From positions 45,440,067 through 45,504,066 of the forward strand of contig OU452199.1 in the NCBI GenBank assembly GCA_911728435.2: a DNA stretch of 64,000 bases, written 5' to 3'. This DNA is from Apoderus coryli. Lineage: Eukaryota > Arthropoda > Insecta > Coleoptera > Attelabidae. The notes under the pieces were generated by a model, which did no database searches, was not told the DNA's origin, and saw only the letters and a program-made list of their open reading frames with translations. Position 1 is the first letter of the stretch. Each line of letters starts with the position of its first letter. Of the stretch, positions 1 through 11,903 are shown piece after piece. Both the position numbers and the translations under genes were made by a program.

Positions 1-1246
1 TTTGTTTTTTGGCATTTATTTTTAGGCCCATTCTCTCACTGTGCCGTCCCACTACATCGACAAGGCATTGAAGATCACTCATATTATCAGCAATCAAGAC
101 CGTGTCGTCCGCGTAACGAATGTTATTAATCCACGTCCCATTGACTTTAATGCCCTTTTCTATGTTCTCAAGTGCCTCCTGAAAGATGTTTTCAGAATAC
201 AAATTGAACAGCAGAGGCGAGAGAACACACCCCTGCCTGACTCCTCTGCAGATTTCAACATTGCTGCTCTGTTCTCCATCGATCTTTATGTGGGCAGATT
301 GTTTTAGATAGAGATTTTCAATGCAGCGAATATCTTTGCCGTCTATATCCATTTGTCTCAGAATTGTTAGTAATTTATGATGTTGAACCCTGTCAAATGC
401 CTTCTCGAAATCTATGAAACATAGGCACACATCTTTCCGTTGATCGTGGCAGTTTTGTATCAGTACTTGTGTTGCTACTAATGCTTCTCGAGTTCCCAGG
501 CCTTGTCTGAACCCAAATTGTGAGTCGCTGATGCTTTGTTCGCACCTTCTGAATATTCTTTGATGGATAACCTTAAGGAACAGTTTTAAGGAGTGGCTCA
601 TAAGGCTGATAAGTCTGTGGTCTTCGCATTTCCTAGCGTTATTCTTTTTTGGTAACGGTATGAAGGTAGATGACAACCATTGATCGGGATATTGCCCGGT
701 TTCATATATGCTGTTGAAGAGTTTGTGGAGAACTGTTACACCCCTATTGTCAAGCAGTTTAAGGAGCTCTGCAGTAATTTCATCGGGCCCAGGCGCCTTG
801 TTATTTTTCAATGTGCGGATGGTCCTTTCTATTTCCGCTCTTATTATTGGGGGTCCTGATAGATCATCCTCCGTATCCCGGCCAAGAGTTCTTTCGTCCG
901 AAAATAAGTTTCTGATATAATTTTCCCAAATTATTTTTCGTGCGCTGATGTCGCTTGCGATTTCGTTATTCTCGTTTGTTATGATAGCAAAGTTTCTTTT
1001 TCGGTATATTCCCGCCAATTCCTTTAGCTTCTTGTGCAAGTTGCGATCATCATTTAAGGTTTGTAATCTTTCAATAACTTCGCATTCACCTTTCAACCAT
1101 TCATTCTTTGCTATTCTAATTTTTCCTCTTATTTGTTTTTGCATTTTTTGGTAGTTCTCTTGGTTTCTCTGAGTTTTAAGTTTCCTACGTTCGTCCATCA
1201 TTGAAAGAATTTCGCCAGTCATCCATGACCATGACGAACATGACAT
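1..1246 (-). CDS. LINE (non-LTR retrotransposon) reverse transcriptase, partial, runs off window
   Basis: An uninterrupted minus-strand frame of about 415 codons starts at an ATG at 1246 and is still open at position 1. It encodes the reverse transcriptase of a non-LTR element. The motifs in order are a linker NNKAPGPDEI, the palm motif CFIDFEKAFDRV, the GVRQGCVLSPLLFNLY block and the catalytic RYADDTVLIAD near 120-90. No endonuclease domain precedes it, so the copy looks 5'-truncated near 1250. The 3' end lies outside the window. The intact frame over more than 1.2 kb suggests a fairly young copy. The clade is not assigned: the absence of RNase H in the visible part and the motif wording fit L1/RTE-type LINEs. 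The function (target-primed reverse transcription) is known from the family. Confidence 0.88.
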   Translation of the reverse strand, partial: MSCSSWSWMTGEILSMMDERRKLKTQRNQENYQKMQKQIRGKIRIAKNEWLKGECEVIERLQTLNDDRNLHKKLKELAGIYRKRNFAIITNENNEIASDISARKIIWENYIRNLFSDERTLGRDTEDDLSGPPIIRAEIERTIRTLKNNKAPGPDEITAELLKLLDNRGVTVLHKLFNSIYETGQYPDQWLSSTFIPLPKKNNARKCEDHRLISLMSHSLKLFLKVIHQRIFRRCEQSISDSQFGFRQGLGTREALVATQVLIQNCHDQRKDVCLCFIDFEKAFDRVQHHKLLTILRQMDIDGKDIRCIENLYLKQSAHIKIDGEQSSNVEICRGVRQGCVLSPLLFNLYSENIFQEALENIEKGIKVNGTWINNIRYADDTVLIADNMSDLQCLVDVVGRHSERMGLKINAKKQ

Positions 1247-2099
1247 AATTGCTTCACAATAATTAATTATCAATAAGTAGAGAGTAAAACGTCTAATAAT
1301 GTTGTACAAAGTTGGCAGGCTACGTTTTTTTCTCAAACTGTATACATATTTAATTAGTTTTTCTTTTAATAATCAAATAGATTGTTAACTAAACCTTTAA
1401 AAATTTGTCTGTCCATTTTGGTTAAAAGTATTACCAAACCTAACAACCCACAAAATATCCCAGAAGTTGGATCATTTCACTCACAATAAATGAATTCATT
1501 TAAATAACAATACGAAATGAACACACACGCTTTTTGTCTCTTTTGCCTGACTTCTGATACTTTAGCAACATTATTTTCCAACAATAGCGAAAGCAAAAAG
1601 CTCGTTTTTATTTCGGGGGCACAGCTCTATTGTGTTTTGTCGTACTCTGTCTCTGTGATCAGGGAGAAAGTTGCTTATATTCTGTTTAAAGGGTTTTTTT
1701 TTTGTTTGAATATATGCGGAGTAGTAGTTCCTGCTGCTGGCTGCTATGCGTTGACAAAAGAGCATCATTAGATTAACCGGAAAATGCGCGGAAAAGCTCC
1801 TACTGTGAGAGAGTAATCTCTCATTCGGCTTTTCTCTTTCTGTGCTCTCGAATTTTTCATTTACACAATATTTGCTGACAAAGTTGATTTCCTTTCATTT
1901 CACTAAAACGAGAATACTTCAATTTTAGTTTGGTAGAACTAGCACTAAATGTGAATTATTAACAACCAATGTTAAATTACTACTGTATTTGAGATATTAG
2001 TATTTCAATACTACAATCTCTGCAGTTTGAAGTATGTTCTATTTTTCTAAGTAAACTATAGTTTCAAACAAACATCTTTTAAGCAGTCCTATCCAGGTT
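1247..2099. other. no gene recognised
   Basis: AT-rich sequence between the 5' truncation of the LINE and the start of copia homology. One 84-codon frame (1517-1771) shows no family resemblance and no coding signature. No LTR of the following copia element was recognised here. Confidence 0.5.
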
Positions 2100-4916
2100 T
2101 TGTTCATTTACTGGTCCATATTTACTTTAATAGCTGGATGTAAGATTTATCATGAAACGAATTATTCTATACGGGGTGATGTAGAATTTAGTGGAAGTTT
2201 AAAAAATGGGCTGTATGTTGCAAATACAAATATTCAAGAAGTGAAGGCTTTGTCGACTACAGAAAATAGTCAAATATTATGGCATAAGCGGCTAGGTCAT
2301 TTGAATCGTCGTGGAATGGCTAGTTTAAAGAGTTTAGTTGATGGTTTCAATTTTATTGATGAAGAAACGCAGCCATGTGTTCAATGCTTGCAAGGTAAAC
2401 AAACAGTTCAGAAATTTCCGAAAAATAAATTTAAAAGAGCATCAGAATTTTTAGAATTAGTTCATACAGACATTACTGGATCTATGGAAGAAGCATTTTG
2501 GGGTGAATCTCGATATTGCTTAATTTTTGTCGATGATTTTAGTCGAAAAGTTTTTGGATATATGCTAAAAAATAAAAATGAAACTTTGGAAAGGTTTAAA
2601 GAATTTCAAGCACTTGTTGAGAATCAAACAGGCAAGAAAATTAAATGTTTGCGATCTGATAATAGTTCTGAATATATGAGTAATGAATTTCAAAGGTATT
2701 TTAAATTAAAAGGTATAGTTCATCAGTCGACCATACCTTATACACCGCAGCAAAATGGTGTAGCTGAAAGAACAATTAGAACGGTGGTAGAGAAAGCAAG
2801 ATGTCTTTTACTTGATGCTGGATTAAGTAAAAAATTTTGGGCAGAAGCTAACACCGCGATCTATTTGAAAAATCGGTCACCCACATCTGCTGTGACAGGT
2901 GTTGTACCAGAAGAATTTTGGAGTAAAAAGAAAATTGATTTGTCACATTTAAAAGTTTTTGGTTGTCAGGCACAAGTTCATATTCCAAAGGAAAAGAGAA
3001 AGAAATTTGATTCAAAGTCAAAAACTTATATTATGGTTGGCTATTGTGAAAATTCCAAGGGATATCGTTTAATTGATATTAATAATCCGCGTAAAATACA
3101 TAAAGCAAGGGATGTAGTTTTTATTGAAAATATGAAGATGTGTGAAAAGTATACAGATGATCAAAATTTTCAAGAACCTGAAAATGTAGAATTTCGAATA
3201 GAAACCAACTCGCCAAATGTTAATGGAGAAGAATTAGAAAAAGAGCCGTCTGCTACGAATTTTTCAGAGAATATTACTGATTCTAATGTTAATGAAAATG
3301 TTCAAAGTAGATACAATTTAAGAGAGCGTAAACCAAAAAATCAGGATAATATGGATAATTTATTTTTAATAAACAATTTTACTGATCCAAGAAGTTTTGA
3401 AGAAATAAGTTCAAGATCTGATTGTAATTTGTGGAAAAATGCCATGCATGAAGAGATGGAAGCACTAACTTTAAATAATACTTGGGAACTAGTTGATCGC
3501 CCGCAAGGCAAAAATGTGGTCAAAAGTAAATGGATTTACAAGTTGAAAGTTGGAGCTGATGGCAAACCTCAACGTTATAAGGCAAGACTTGTTGCTCGAG
3601 GTTTTTCTCAAAAATATGGAGAAGATTTTGACGAAACTTTTGCACCTGTGGTAAGGTTGTCTACAGTTAGATTATTGTTTGGTTTAGCTGCTAATTTGGA
3701 TTTAGAAATTGACCATATTGATATAACTACAGCTTTCTTAAATGGAGATCTGAATGAGGAGATCTATATGGAACAGCCTTTAGGTTATGTGAAAACAGAA
3801 AATAAAGTATGTAAACTAAAAAAAGCTTTATATGGTTTGAAACAATCTGCGAGATGTTGGAATAGCAAAATACATTCATTCTTATTGCAAATTGGGTTCA
3901 AAAGATGTTTTCACGATGCCTGTGTATATACGAAGAATAATAACCAAAATTTATTGATAATCGCATTACATGTAGATGATTTCTATATTTTCTCGAACCA
4001 AAGACATATGATTGATTCCGTGAAATTAGAAATTGGTAAACAATTTAAAATGAAAGATTTAGGAGAAATAAAAGAATGTCTTGGTATGCGAGTCAGAAGA
4101 AATAGAAAAGAAAGTACTATATGTTTGGATCAACAGCATTACATTGAAAACATTCTACAGAAATATGGAATGGAAAATGCTAATCCTATCAGTACACCTC
4201 TGGATGTGAATGTTAAATTAGAAAAAGCTTCTACTAATGATGATAGCTATCCATATCAAGAGTTAGTAGGTGCGCTCATGTATTTGTCAGTGTGTACAAG
4301 ACCGGATATTAGCCATGCCGTGAGTTTTCTCAGTACGTTTAACAATTTTCATGATAAAGTTCATTGGTTGGCAGTCAAACGTGTGTTAAGGTACCTGAAA
4401 GGGTCAGTAGGGTACAATTTATGCTTTAAAAAATCCCAAGAACAATTAAGATGTTTTGTTGATGCAGATTGGGGAAATTCAATAGAAGACCGACGTTCTT
4501 ATACGGGGTACCTAATGAAATTTGCTGGTGCTGCTGTAAGTTGGAAATCTTGTAAACAACAGAGTGTTGCTTTAAGTACTACTGAAGCTGAATATATGGC
4601 TTTAAGTGACGGTGTAAAAGAAGCTGTATATATTCAAGGTATTCTTCAAGAAATCACTTCTGAAGAAATTCAACCTGTTATTATTTACAATGATAACCAA
4701 GGAGCATGCAAATTGGTATATAACCCAATGTTTCATAAACGAACAAAGCATATTTTAATTCGGTATCATTATCTTCGTGAGTTAGCCGAAGACAAGAAAA
4801 TATTGGTTAAATATCTTTCGACAGAAAATATGGTGGCGGATTTATTAACCAAAGCAGTTCCGAGAGCTAAACATGAATATTGTGTAATGGAGATGGGATT
4901 GCAGTTAGTTCAATAA
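2100..4916 (+). CDS. Ty1/copia retrotransposon pol (integrase, reverse transcriptase, RNase H), 5'-truncated
   Basis: A 938-codon open frame without a stop. In order: GAG-pre-integrase tail and an HHCC zinc motif (H62, H67, C93, C96); integrase core with D124 (VHTDITGS), D187 (RSDNSSEYM) and E223 (NGVAERTIRTVV); reverse transcriptase from about residue 475 (WIYKLKVGADG, TTAFLNGDL, ALYGLKQSARCW) with the catalytic HVDDF near 624; RNase H from about 780 (VDADWGN, STTEAEYMAL). The RT box is HVDD instead of the usual YVDD, and the integrase box has RSDNSSEY where RSDNGGEY is usual. Gag and protease are missing upstream, so the first about 13 codons are probably fused flanking sequence, and the nominal start is TTG, not ATG. 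The copy cannot move by itself but is otherwise unbroken. Confidence 0.93.
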   Translation: MFIYWSIFTLIAGCKIYHETNYSIRGDVEFSGSLKNGLYVANTNIQEVKALSTTENSQILWHKRLGHLNRRGMASLKSLVDGFNFIDEETQPCVQCLQGKQTVQKFPKNKFKRASEFLELVHTDITGSMEEAFWGESRYCLIFVDDFSRKVFGYMLKNKNETLERFKEFQALVENQTGKKIKCLRSDNSSEYMSNEFQRYFKLKGIVHQSTIPYTPQQNGVAERTIRTVVEKARCLLLDAGLSKKFWAEANTAIYLKNRSPTSAVTGVVPEEFWSKKKIDLSHLKVFGCQAQVHIPKEKRKKFDSKSKTYIMVGYCENSKGYRLIDINNPRKIHKARDVVFIENMKMCEKYTDDQNFQEPENVEFRIETNSPNVNGEELEKEPSATNFSENITDSNVNENVQSRYNLRERKPKNQDNMDNLFLINNFTDPRSFEEISSRSDCNLWKNAMHEEMEALTLNNTWELVDRPQGKNVVKSKWIYKLKVGADGKPQRYKARLVARGFSQKYGEDFDETFAPVVRLSTVRLLFGLAANLDLEIDHIDITTAFLNGDLNEEIYMEQPLGYVKTENKVCKLKKALYGLKQSARCWNSKIHSFLLQIGFKRCFHDACVYTKNNNQNLLIIALHVDDFYIFSNQRHMIDSVKLEIGKQFKMKDLGEIKECLGMRVRRNRKESTICLDQQHYIENILQKYGMENANPISTPLDVNVKLEKASTNDDSYPYQELVGALMYLSVCTRPDISHAVSFLSTFNNFHDKVHWLAVKRVLRYLKGSVGYNLCFKKSQEQLRCFVDADWGNSIEDRRSYTGYLMKFAGAAVSWKSCKQQSVALSTTEAEYMALSDGVKEAVYIQGILQEITSEEIQPVIIYNDNQGACKLVYNPMFHKRTKHILIRYHYLRELAEDKKILVKYLSTENMVADLLTKAVPRAKHEYCVMEMGLQLVQ

Positions 4917-5470
4917 TTCAAATATGGATCTCTCTCACAAATATTTAATATTAAATTATTATTTAAAATTTGAACAAAAGCTGACACAGCTTTTTCATAA
5001 CTTGTCTAATATAAACAATCAATAATGATTGCATAGGGAGCAGTTAGGTAAAATAAGTTTTGTAGTTAACATAGAAAAAAAAATTATCCAACACAAGTTA
5101 AGTATATTTCATTTAGCATAATATGTGAAAACCCATAATTTTCAATAACTTAACGTTAGGTAGATATTTACTCTTAGATAATTGTGTTGTTTCGTCAGAA
5201 GATAATGACCGGTCGGAAAAGTTCATCACTGTTTGTCCCTCGTATACTACTGTTTGTTTTTCAGCTTTAACTAGCTTTAAACAATAGCATTGAATGCTAG
5301 TTATAATTCTGATCCTTGTTCCAGACCTGCATCAATTCTCTTTTCCCAAACTATAAAGGCAATTTAACCGGCTCGTTTGTGTGTGCCTTCCATCGTTAAA
5401 TAACTTAAGGTTTGATTAATTTTCGATTCGCAACGTATATTCTATTCCATTCCAACGTACGTACGAAGCA
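4917..5470 (+). other. region downstream of copia pol; LTR not demonstrable
   Basis: A short purine run (ATAGGGAG, about 5033-5040) follows pol and could be a polypurine tract. A TATA-like ACTATAAAGG lies near 5350. This is where a 3' LTR would be expected, but with no 5' LTR in the window there is no partner to prove its limits. Confidence 0.3.
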
Positions 5471-8400
5471 ACATCAGTTCGTTTCGTTCCACTGCGGAAT
5501 CTAGGAAATTCAATTTATCTCTTTCTCTCTCTCTACTTTTTAGATCAACCGGTTTGCTCAATTTCTCAGTCTCTGTCTTGCTCGATCATCTTGTCGTCTC
5601 CTCATGATGAGTCGTTGTACGTCTCCTTACCTCTCTATATCCCTTGTAAATGTTATCTTATTATTATCAAAATTTAATATTGTCAAAGTGAAATGCTTAG
5701 CTCTTGTTGTGGAATGAGGGATGGTGAATTATTTGAGGAATAAATTTTGCTGCAATTTCAATTTATTAGATATTAGAGTTGGTATTGAAACTTATCCACA
5801 GTTTGCGAACTATGATTTTAATTGATTCAGTGATTTTAATTGAATTGTTTTGTAACAAACTATGAATCAAATTTTGGTTTCTCCTCAATGGCAAGGGTTG
5901 TAGATTTAACATGCCTTTCAATTATTGTCAGCTCCAGTTAAATTTATATCTTTAGACAAGTGGAAGAAAAATCATTCAGATTTTGAATAAGGCTGGGATA
6001 TACGAGGAAAAGTGCAATTATTTTGTTTTTATCATCTCTGCGTAAGTATAGTGCCATACAACTTTTGTATGTCACTTAAACTTATTAGGTTACAAGCTTA
6101 GTTGATTTGCTATGCAGTGGTTTTTGAATTATTTTGATATCTCGATTCGTTTCGAATTTATGAATTATTGAATAAACCGTTGCTTTTGATTTAGAACATT
6201 CTGTGTATTTTTAAAATATCCGGGCGTTTTAAATTATTATAATACAATTTTGCTGCTGTTTAACAGTATCGCAAAATAAAAAAAAAGATATTAAGTTCAA
6301 GTTGCACTTAATGTTTTACCCTTGCCTCTGCTGCACTGCTTCCTCTCTAAGAATACTGAAGTCACGAAGTATACGTCGTCATAAATTTCAGCTCTTATTT
6401 ATGTAACTCTCGCCGAAAAAAAAAAATAACCACCCCAAATTCTTCAACCCTCTTGTATTATTTTTTTTTTCACATACTTGTTTGCGGTAACCGAAACGGA
6501 TGAGACCGAACCGCGTTATGGCGTTTACTGAACTTCGTCATATGAGAAGCGCTATTGTAGTAAAGGCGAAAGCTCATTTGCAACTTAGAGCTTTCATTCT
6601 TTTATTTCCACACATCTTTTATGCGATTTTTTCTTGCTTATCCACACAAAAGCTGAATGACTACTTTGGCTTATATTATATATTTTGTGTGTTTTATTAT
6701 TAGCATTTTGTGATCGTGTATTTACATAAGGTTGAAAAGTAATATACAAATTACAAAAATGTCTATACTTTTAGTTGTTTTACTTTTATCGTTGAATATC
6801 TTTAAAACGTTAGAGACGAAAGTTACTCAGTAGACAGCAGAGAGATCCTTACACAATTGATCAGACTTGATATGTACCAACGTCCACATTTGAGAATACT
6901 GCGAATATTTCTCAATTATATAACTGCAAAAAATGGTATAGCAAACAGAAATATGAAGCCTAATATGACTTCCAACACTATTTCAGTATTAATCAGTTTC
7001 GCTCAGAACTCCAGCAAATTTACTTAATTAAAACAATGTAAAATCTTTTGTTCTTCTAATTTTAAACTAAACTCATTTTAATCTGCCGTAAATTCATCGC
7101 AAATTACTTTGTCTTGATTCTATTTTTTACTACTTTACCCAAAAAAAAAGTTCTACCTACTACGTATTAGAAGGAATAGTTAATTGCGAAATTGCAACTT
7201 TCTTTTGGCGTTCGTTAGCAGAACGATTTTATCCATATACACCTAATTGGAAACGACGAACGACGGACGCGACGCGACGGTCGATGCAAAAGTTGCAGCT
7301 CATCTCGGATGATGATTCCGCATAGCTGTAAAGGGGCAAAGTTTTTTCCTTATTCAGGTATTTTCCATTTACGAAAATCCAAAGACACTTTATGGCAGAG
7401 AAGAAATCATTTTCAAGTATGATATAGTGGGTGTTGTATAAGTACCTACAAGTGTTTCAGGTTCACATTGTAACAAAATAGAACCCGTCACTGGCAAGCT
7501 TACAGATTACGCAATTCTAGAATGCATGGGTGGCAGATCGTTTTCTTTCCGAGAATTTTCAATGTCAAACATGTCCTATTTTTTCTATCATATATATTCA
7601 TAATAAGACGAAATATTCCCACAGATTGTGCACAGGATGCTATTTTTTGTAAACATAAATACCAACGTACCCTAATATATGGGGGGTCTAAAACTTATCG
7701 ATGTTTTAAAATATTTTGTTCTTAAGATAAGAATGTTTATTACGTACTCTACAGATATTTATTGGGTAACAGTGTTGCGATTTGCTCAAGCATTGCTTTC
7801 TCTAAACATTATCGATACGTTTATAAGTTGTTTAAATTAAGGAATACGTTATGATCGATGGAATGTTGATATTAATTACTTGGTTTTTTTTTTTGCTTCC
7901 CAATGTCTGACTCTACCCAAGGGGATAACAATAATAATAATAATATCAATAGTTATTGGTGAGTCTTGGGCAGTCTTTTTTTGAACTGAGTTAAAGGCTC
8001 TTGCTTTATTTATGAGTTATATCTTGTCACTAATATAGTTGCTATATTACGGCAAAATGTACTCGCATTTACAACAAGAGAAATATCTACATCACGTCGA
8101 ATCATAGTTAGTATAAATTAAGTATCTTGAAGCAATTATACCAATTGAATTGAATCGTGGAAATAGTATTCATAATTTCACAAAATTAAACCTCGTATCG
8201 CCATCTCTGGAGATACGCTTGAACCACATCGAATAACAGAAAATAAAAGTACGACTAAAGAGTAGAAAATCAATAATTAGTGCTTTATTCTAACGCTGCA
8301 CAAGGGTTGCGCTCTGAAACTGGCGTCTTCGAATTCCTATTGGCTATCATCCCTCTTTTGAGGCATAATAGGGGAGGTAATCAGATTAACGTTCTGAAAC

Positions 8401-11400
8401 AAAGTACCTCGCTAGTTCTTTTCAATTAAAAAGTCAGGTCTTGTTCGAGATCCAAGTAAGTCACTTCTAAATATATTGTCTTATAAGGTGTTTTAAGATT
8501 TATAATTTTTCTAAGTTCATTTTTCTGATTACAAAAAATTCTTTTATTTTATTTTACTTATTTTTTTTGAGATTTTATTCAGAAGTCTATCAAAGCTGAA
8601 TTATTGGTATAATTACTTTAATTTTTATTTTAGTTTCGTATTATCTTTTTCTTTTGCTAATAAAAAGTAACTGAAGAAATTTAAGTGGAAATCAATGTAA
8701 ATTATTCGTAATTACATCGATTTCCATTATGCTAAGTCTTTATTAAGATTAAATATTAGTTAAATAAGAGTTTTGTTCAATTAATCAATTGTTGATTATT
8801 CTATGTTTTAGATTGTTTCATCTCCTTGATTTTGTCTGGTTTTAATTTAGATTTAGATTTTCTTTTAATAATTATTTCTTCTCTTTTATTCTTAATTTTA
8901 AATAAACATAAAGTTACCCCCTACAAAGAAATTGAGTTTTATTACGTGGGGACACAAAATGAATAAGTCTTGAAACAGTAGTGTTAAACAAGGTTGAAGT
9001 GTTGTGAACGACGCCAAAGTTGCTGTGACATCTAAAAAAAGGTTTGATTAGCTATTAGTTGTTTGTTTCTTTCATTTAATAATTTGATTCTGTTATTATT
9101 CTTTTGACTATCATAATTTGGTTGAGTCTTTGAGAATTACGCAACATCTAGATTACCGCTCGTTAAATATTATGTATTAAATTCGAACCTAGTGGCTATA
9201 CTAATTATCTTATTAGGGTTTAGACGGGGTAATACTCTCTGCATTCATTATCCTATCTATATATAACTCCGGTTAATTAGTACTACTACAACATTTACAC
9301 CTATCAAGATTCTCATTTTGGGACAAACAAGTAAAAACAAATAATTTTCATTAAAAATGGCTTAAATATTTTTCAAAATATTCTCCATAAAGATCAATAA
9401 ACTTTTAATTAATTTACGTGAAAAACCCACCCCACCGCCTATGGCCATCCATACCTCCATTGATTTGGAGGCATTTGTTCGTGTCACACGCGTTCAGCGT
9501 ACATCTCCCAAATAATGTTCCCCGATATCGCATCAAATAACACAGGCACACACTTTATGCTGCAATCCATCTATACAAATGAGCCAGAAAACGGTTCCGG
9601 ACCAAGATAAAACGCCTGCTCTGCCTGAATGGATGATTTTTTTATTCGAATTCTCTCTTTCTCGCATTTATTAAACATTATATTTATTTGCAGTTCACTT
9701 TTAGTTTCACTCAATTTTTCATATCATACAAAATTTTAGACACATGAATTGTATAATATTAATTGTGCCAAATACCTACTAAAAATTAATTTCTGAAACA
9801 TTTCGCTCTTTCCTTGTCATCAATCAATTATCTAAACTTTATAATGATATGGTTGTTCATCAAGGCACGTTAACAATAAGTTGACGTACCAAAACAAACC
9901 TCCCGTTGCGCCACCGTTCTACCACAACAATCATTGTACGTATAATATATTTTGGGGGCGGTTGTGTTCGGTGGCTCGACGCAAATTTTAATCAAGATGT
10001 CGTGCTGCAAGCAAGGCAGATGTTTAATATTTCCAAGTGTCGCAGTTTATGTAGTTCAATGGGTTGCGCATTGAGGCATTGCATTGTGTATTTATTATTA
10101 TAATCATTATTGGTATGATTTGTTTTGGTAAACTAGGAAAATGTCTTTCTGTACGACATCAGGATCGTATCAGCTTAAATTCTAAAATAATACATTTTTT
10201 GAATCCAATTTGTTCTCATTATGAAAAATATCGGTGGACTGTTGTTTTAATAAAAAGCTGTAGTTCCTTAGGTTGCTAAATCATCATTTTATAGAACTTA
10301 CTCTCAACGTCTTTCCAACACAACTGAAATTTCGGCCTAATAATAATGAGAAAAAAAATCTTCAAAGGGGTGGAAACAATTTAATTATTTAAAATCGAAA
10401 ACTAATAGTTTTGTATGAGTTCCATTAGAGAAACCGAATTATTAAAGTAACTTTATCACATTTCTACAAAAAAAATATAGTTAAATAAATTGCAAGCATA
10501 ATATTTAGGTATCTTGAAAATCACCCAATTTATTTGTCCCCATAACATAACTTAATAAATAGAGCAAAATGTATTTTGACACAACCACTTAACTTTTTGC
10601 TGTACGATCGCTCGCTGGAGAAATATTATTTATAATACAACATGTCAAGGGACCATATTAAAGGCTTTTTGTTGTTGTCCATAGATAAACTTTCTAAAAA
10701 CATGTCCGCCATTATTTATTCTTGGAAATTATTTGACAAAAGAACCGAAGTTTATTATTTCTATCTAACAATAAAATTTGACGTGGTTGCCGTTTAAACT
10801 TTTGGAATTATGGCGCATTAATCAATTACCTTGCGTAGTTATATTTCTTAAACGTTCTAGAATTTGCATATATATTGATAACTTTATAGATGCAGCCATG
10901 TAGGTATTTCTAGTAATAATAATAATGAAAAGTGGCAGAGTAATTTCCATGCCTAACAAGGACTTGTTTGTCGTTTGTGTATGGAACAATGCATTGATGC
11001 TGTAGGTATATATGGACGTGTTTGAACATACTTTGCTTGGGAACAGGTTGGCTAACATGCAGACTCACCAAATTCCGTAGCAGTTAGTAGCCACACAATG
11101 AGGGAGTATCAATTCGATATTATTAGTGCTACACTGAATCCTTTTCAAGGATGAATAATCACTTGTATGTGATGATGTTTCTTATTGCCGAATGGGCAAA
11201 GATATCAGGAAAACTTTGGTATTGAAAAAACTAGTTAAATGGTACGATGTTAACAAATGTTAGTCCTAATTAACTTTTTTTTATTTTTGACTCGATGGTT
11301 TTTTGGAAAAGTATGAAAAAGATCATACCATATACATGATTCAGACTTCCAAATAACTTTTGGATTATTCGGAATATACTAGCAAAAATAACATTATGTT

Positions 11401-11621
11401 TTGATCGACTAGTTTTAAGACTTTTTCTTTATTCTCAAAATAAATTTTCAATATGTCGCGAAAAGATTCAATTTCAATCGTTCTACTAGATAGAGAATTT
11501 AGCAGGGATTCAAGGAAACTGGCAGCAATTTCTGAAGAATTAAGACTGGCTACTGGGCATGCTTTTCAACATCGTAATTGGACTGATGTCCTGCGGCAAA
11601 ACGATATGTCTACGGATAAAT
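5471..11621. other. gene-free AT-rich stretch
   Basis: No coding exon, RNA gene or recognisable transposon protein was found. It holds poly-A/T runs, a CT-rich tract near 5518-5535, a short AAT microsatellite near 7930 and a clearly more GC-rich block at about 9411-9640 with no useful open frame. Because the Sidestep-like gene is transcribed through here on the minus strand, this is probably intron. Exons lacking good splice sites could have been missed. Confidence 0.5.
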
Positions 11622-11648
11622 GAAGAGTGAAATATGCAAAAGGGCCTA
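11622..11648 (+). repeat. left terminal inverted repeat of the DUF7869 element
   Basis: 27 bp identical to the reverse complement of 14066-14092. Weaker similarity continues for about 10 bp inward (GTGCCA against GTACCA). Confidence 0.9.
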
Positions 11649-11903
11649 TGTGCCAATTTCGCTGTATTAGAGTTTGTTACGGTTAGGGAATCTAAGTGCC
11701 ATGAGAAACTTGCATATGTAAAATTTTTTTCATAGTGGTGTCATCTTTTAGAGATATTTTAAATCCCTATCAAACGAACCCAAGTGCCATAAAATTGCAC
11801 TTGTTGTTTTTAACCTCACTTTTTGTGAAACTTTCACTTGTTATCGTAAACAAACGTTTGCGTCGTTGATTTTTTGTGTTATAATAAAGTAGTAAAGTAC
11901 GAA

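Noticed and set aside
1517..1771. 84-codon open frame with hydrophobic stretches
   Set aside because: No family resemblance, no supporting splice or polyadenylation context, and an antisense frame of similar length covers the same bases.
4917..5470. Complete 3' LTR of the copia element
   Set aside because: No second copy in the window and no clear TG...CA limits, so it cannot be supported.
11874..11903. Upstream start for the DUF7869-like gene
   Set aside because: The frame opens with TTG; the first ATG is at 11904 and gives a 64-codon first exon ending at a good donor.
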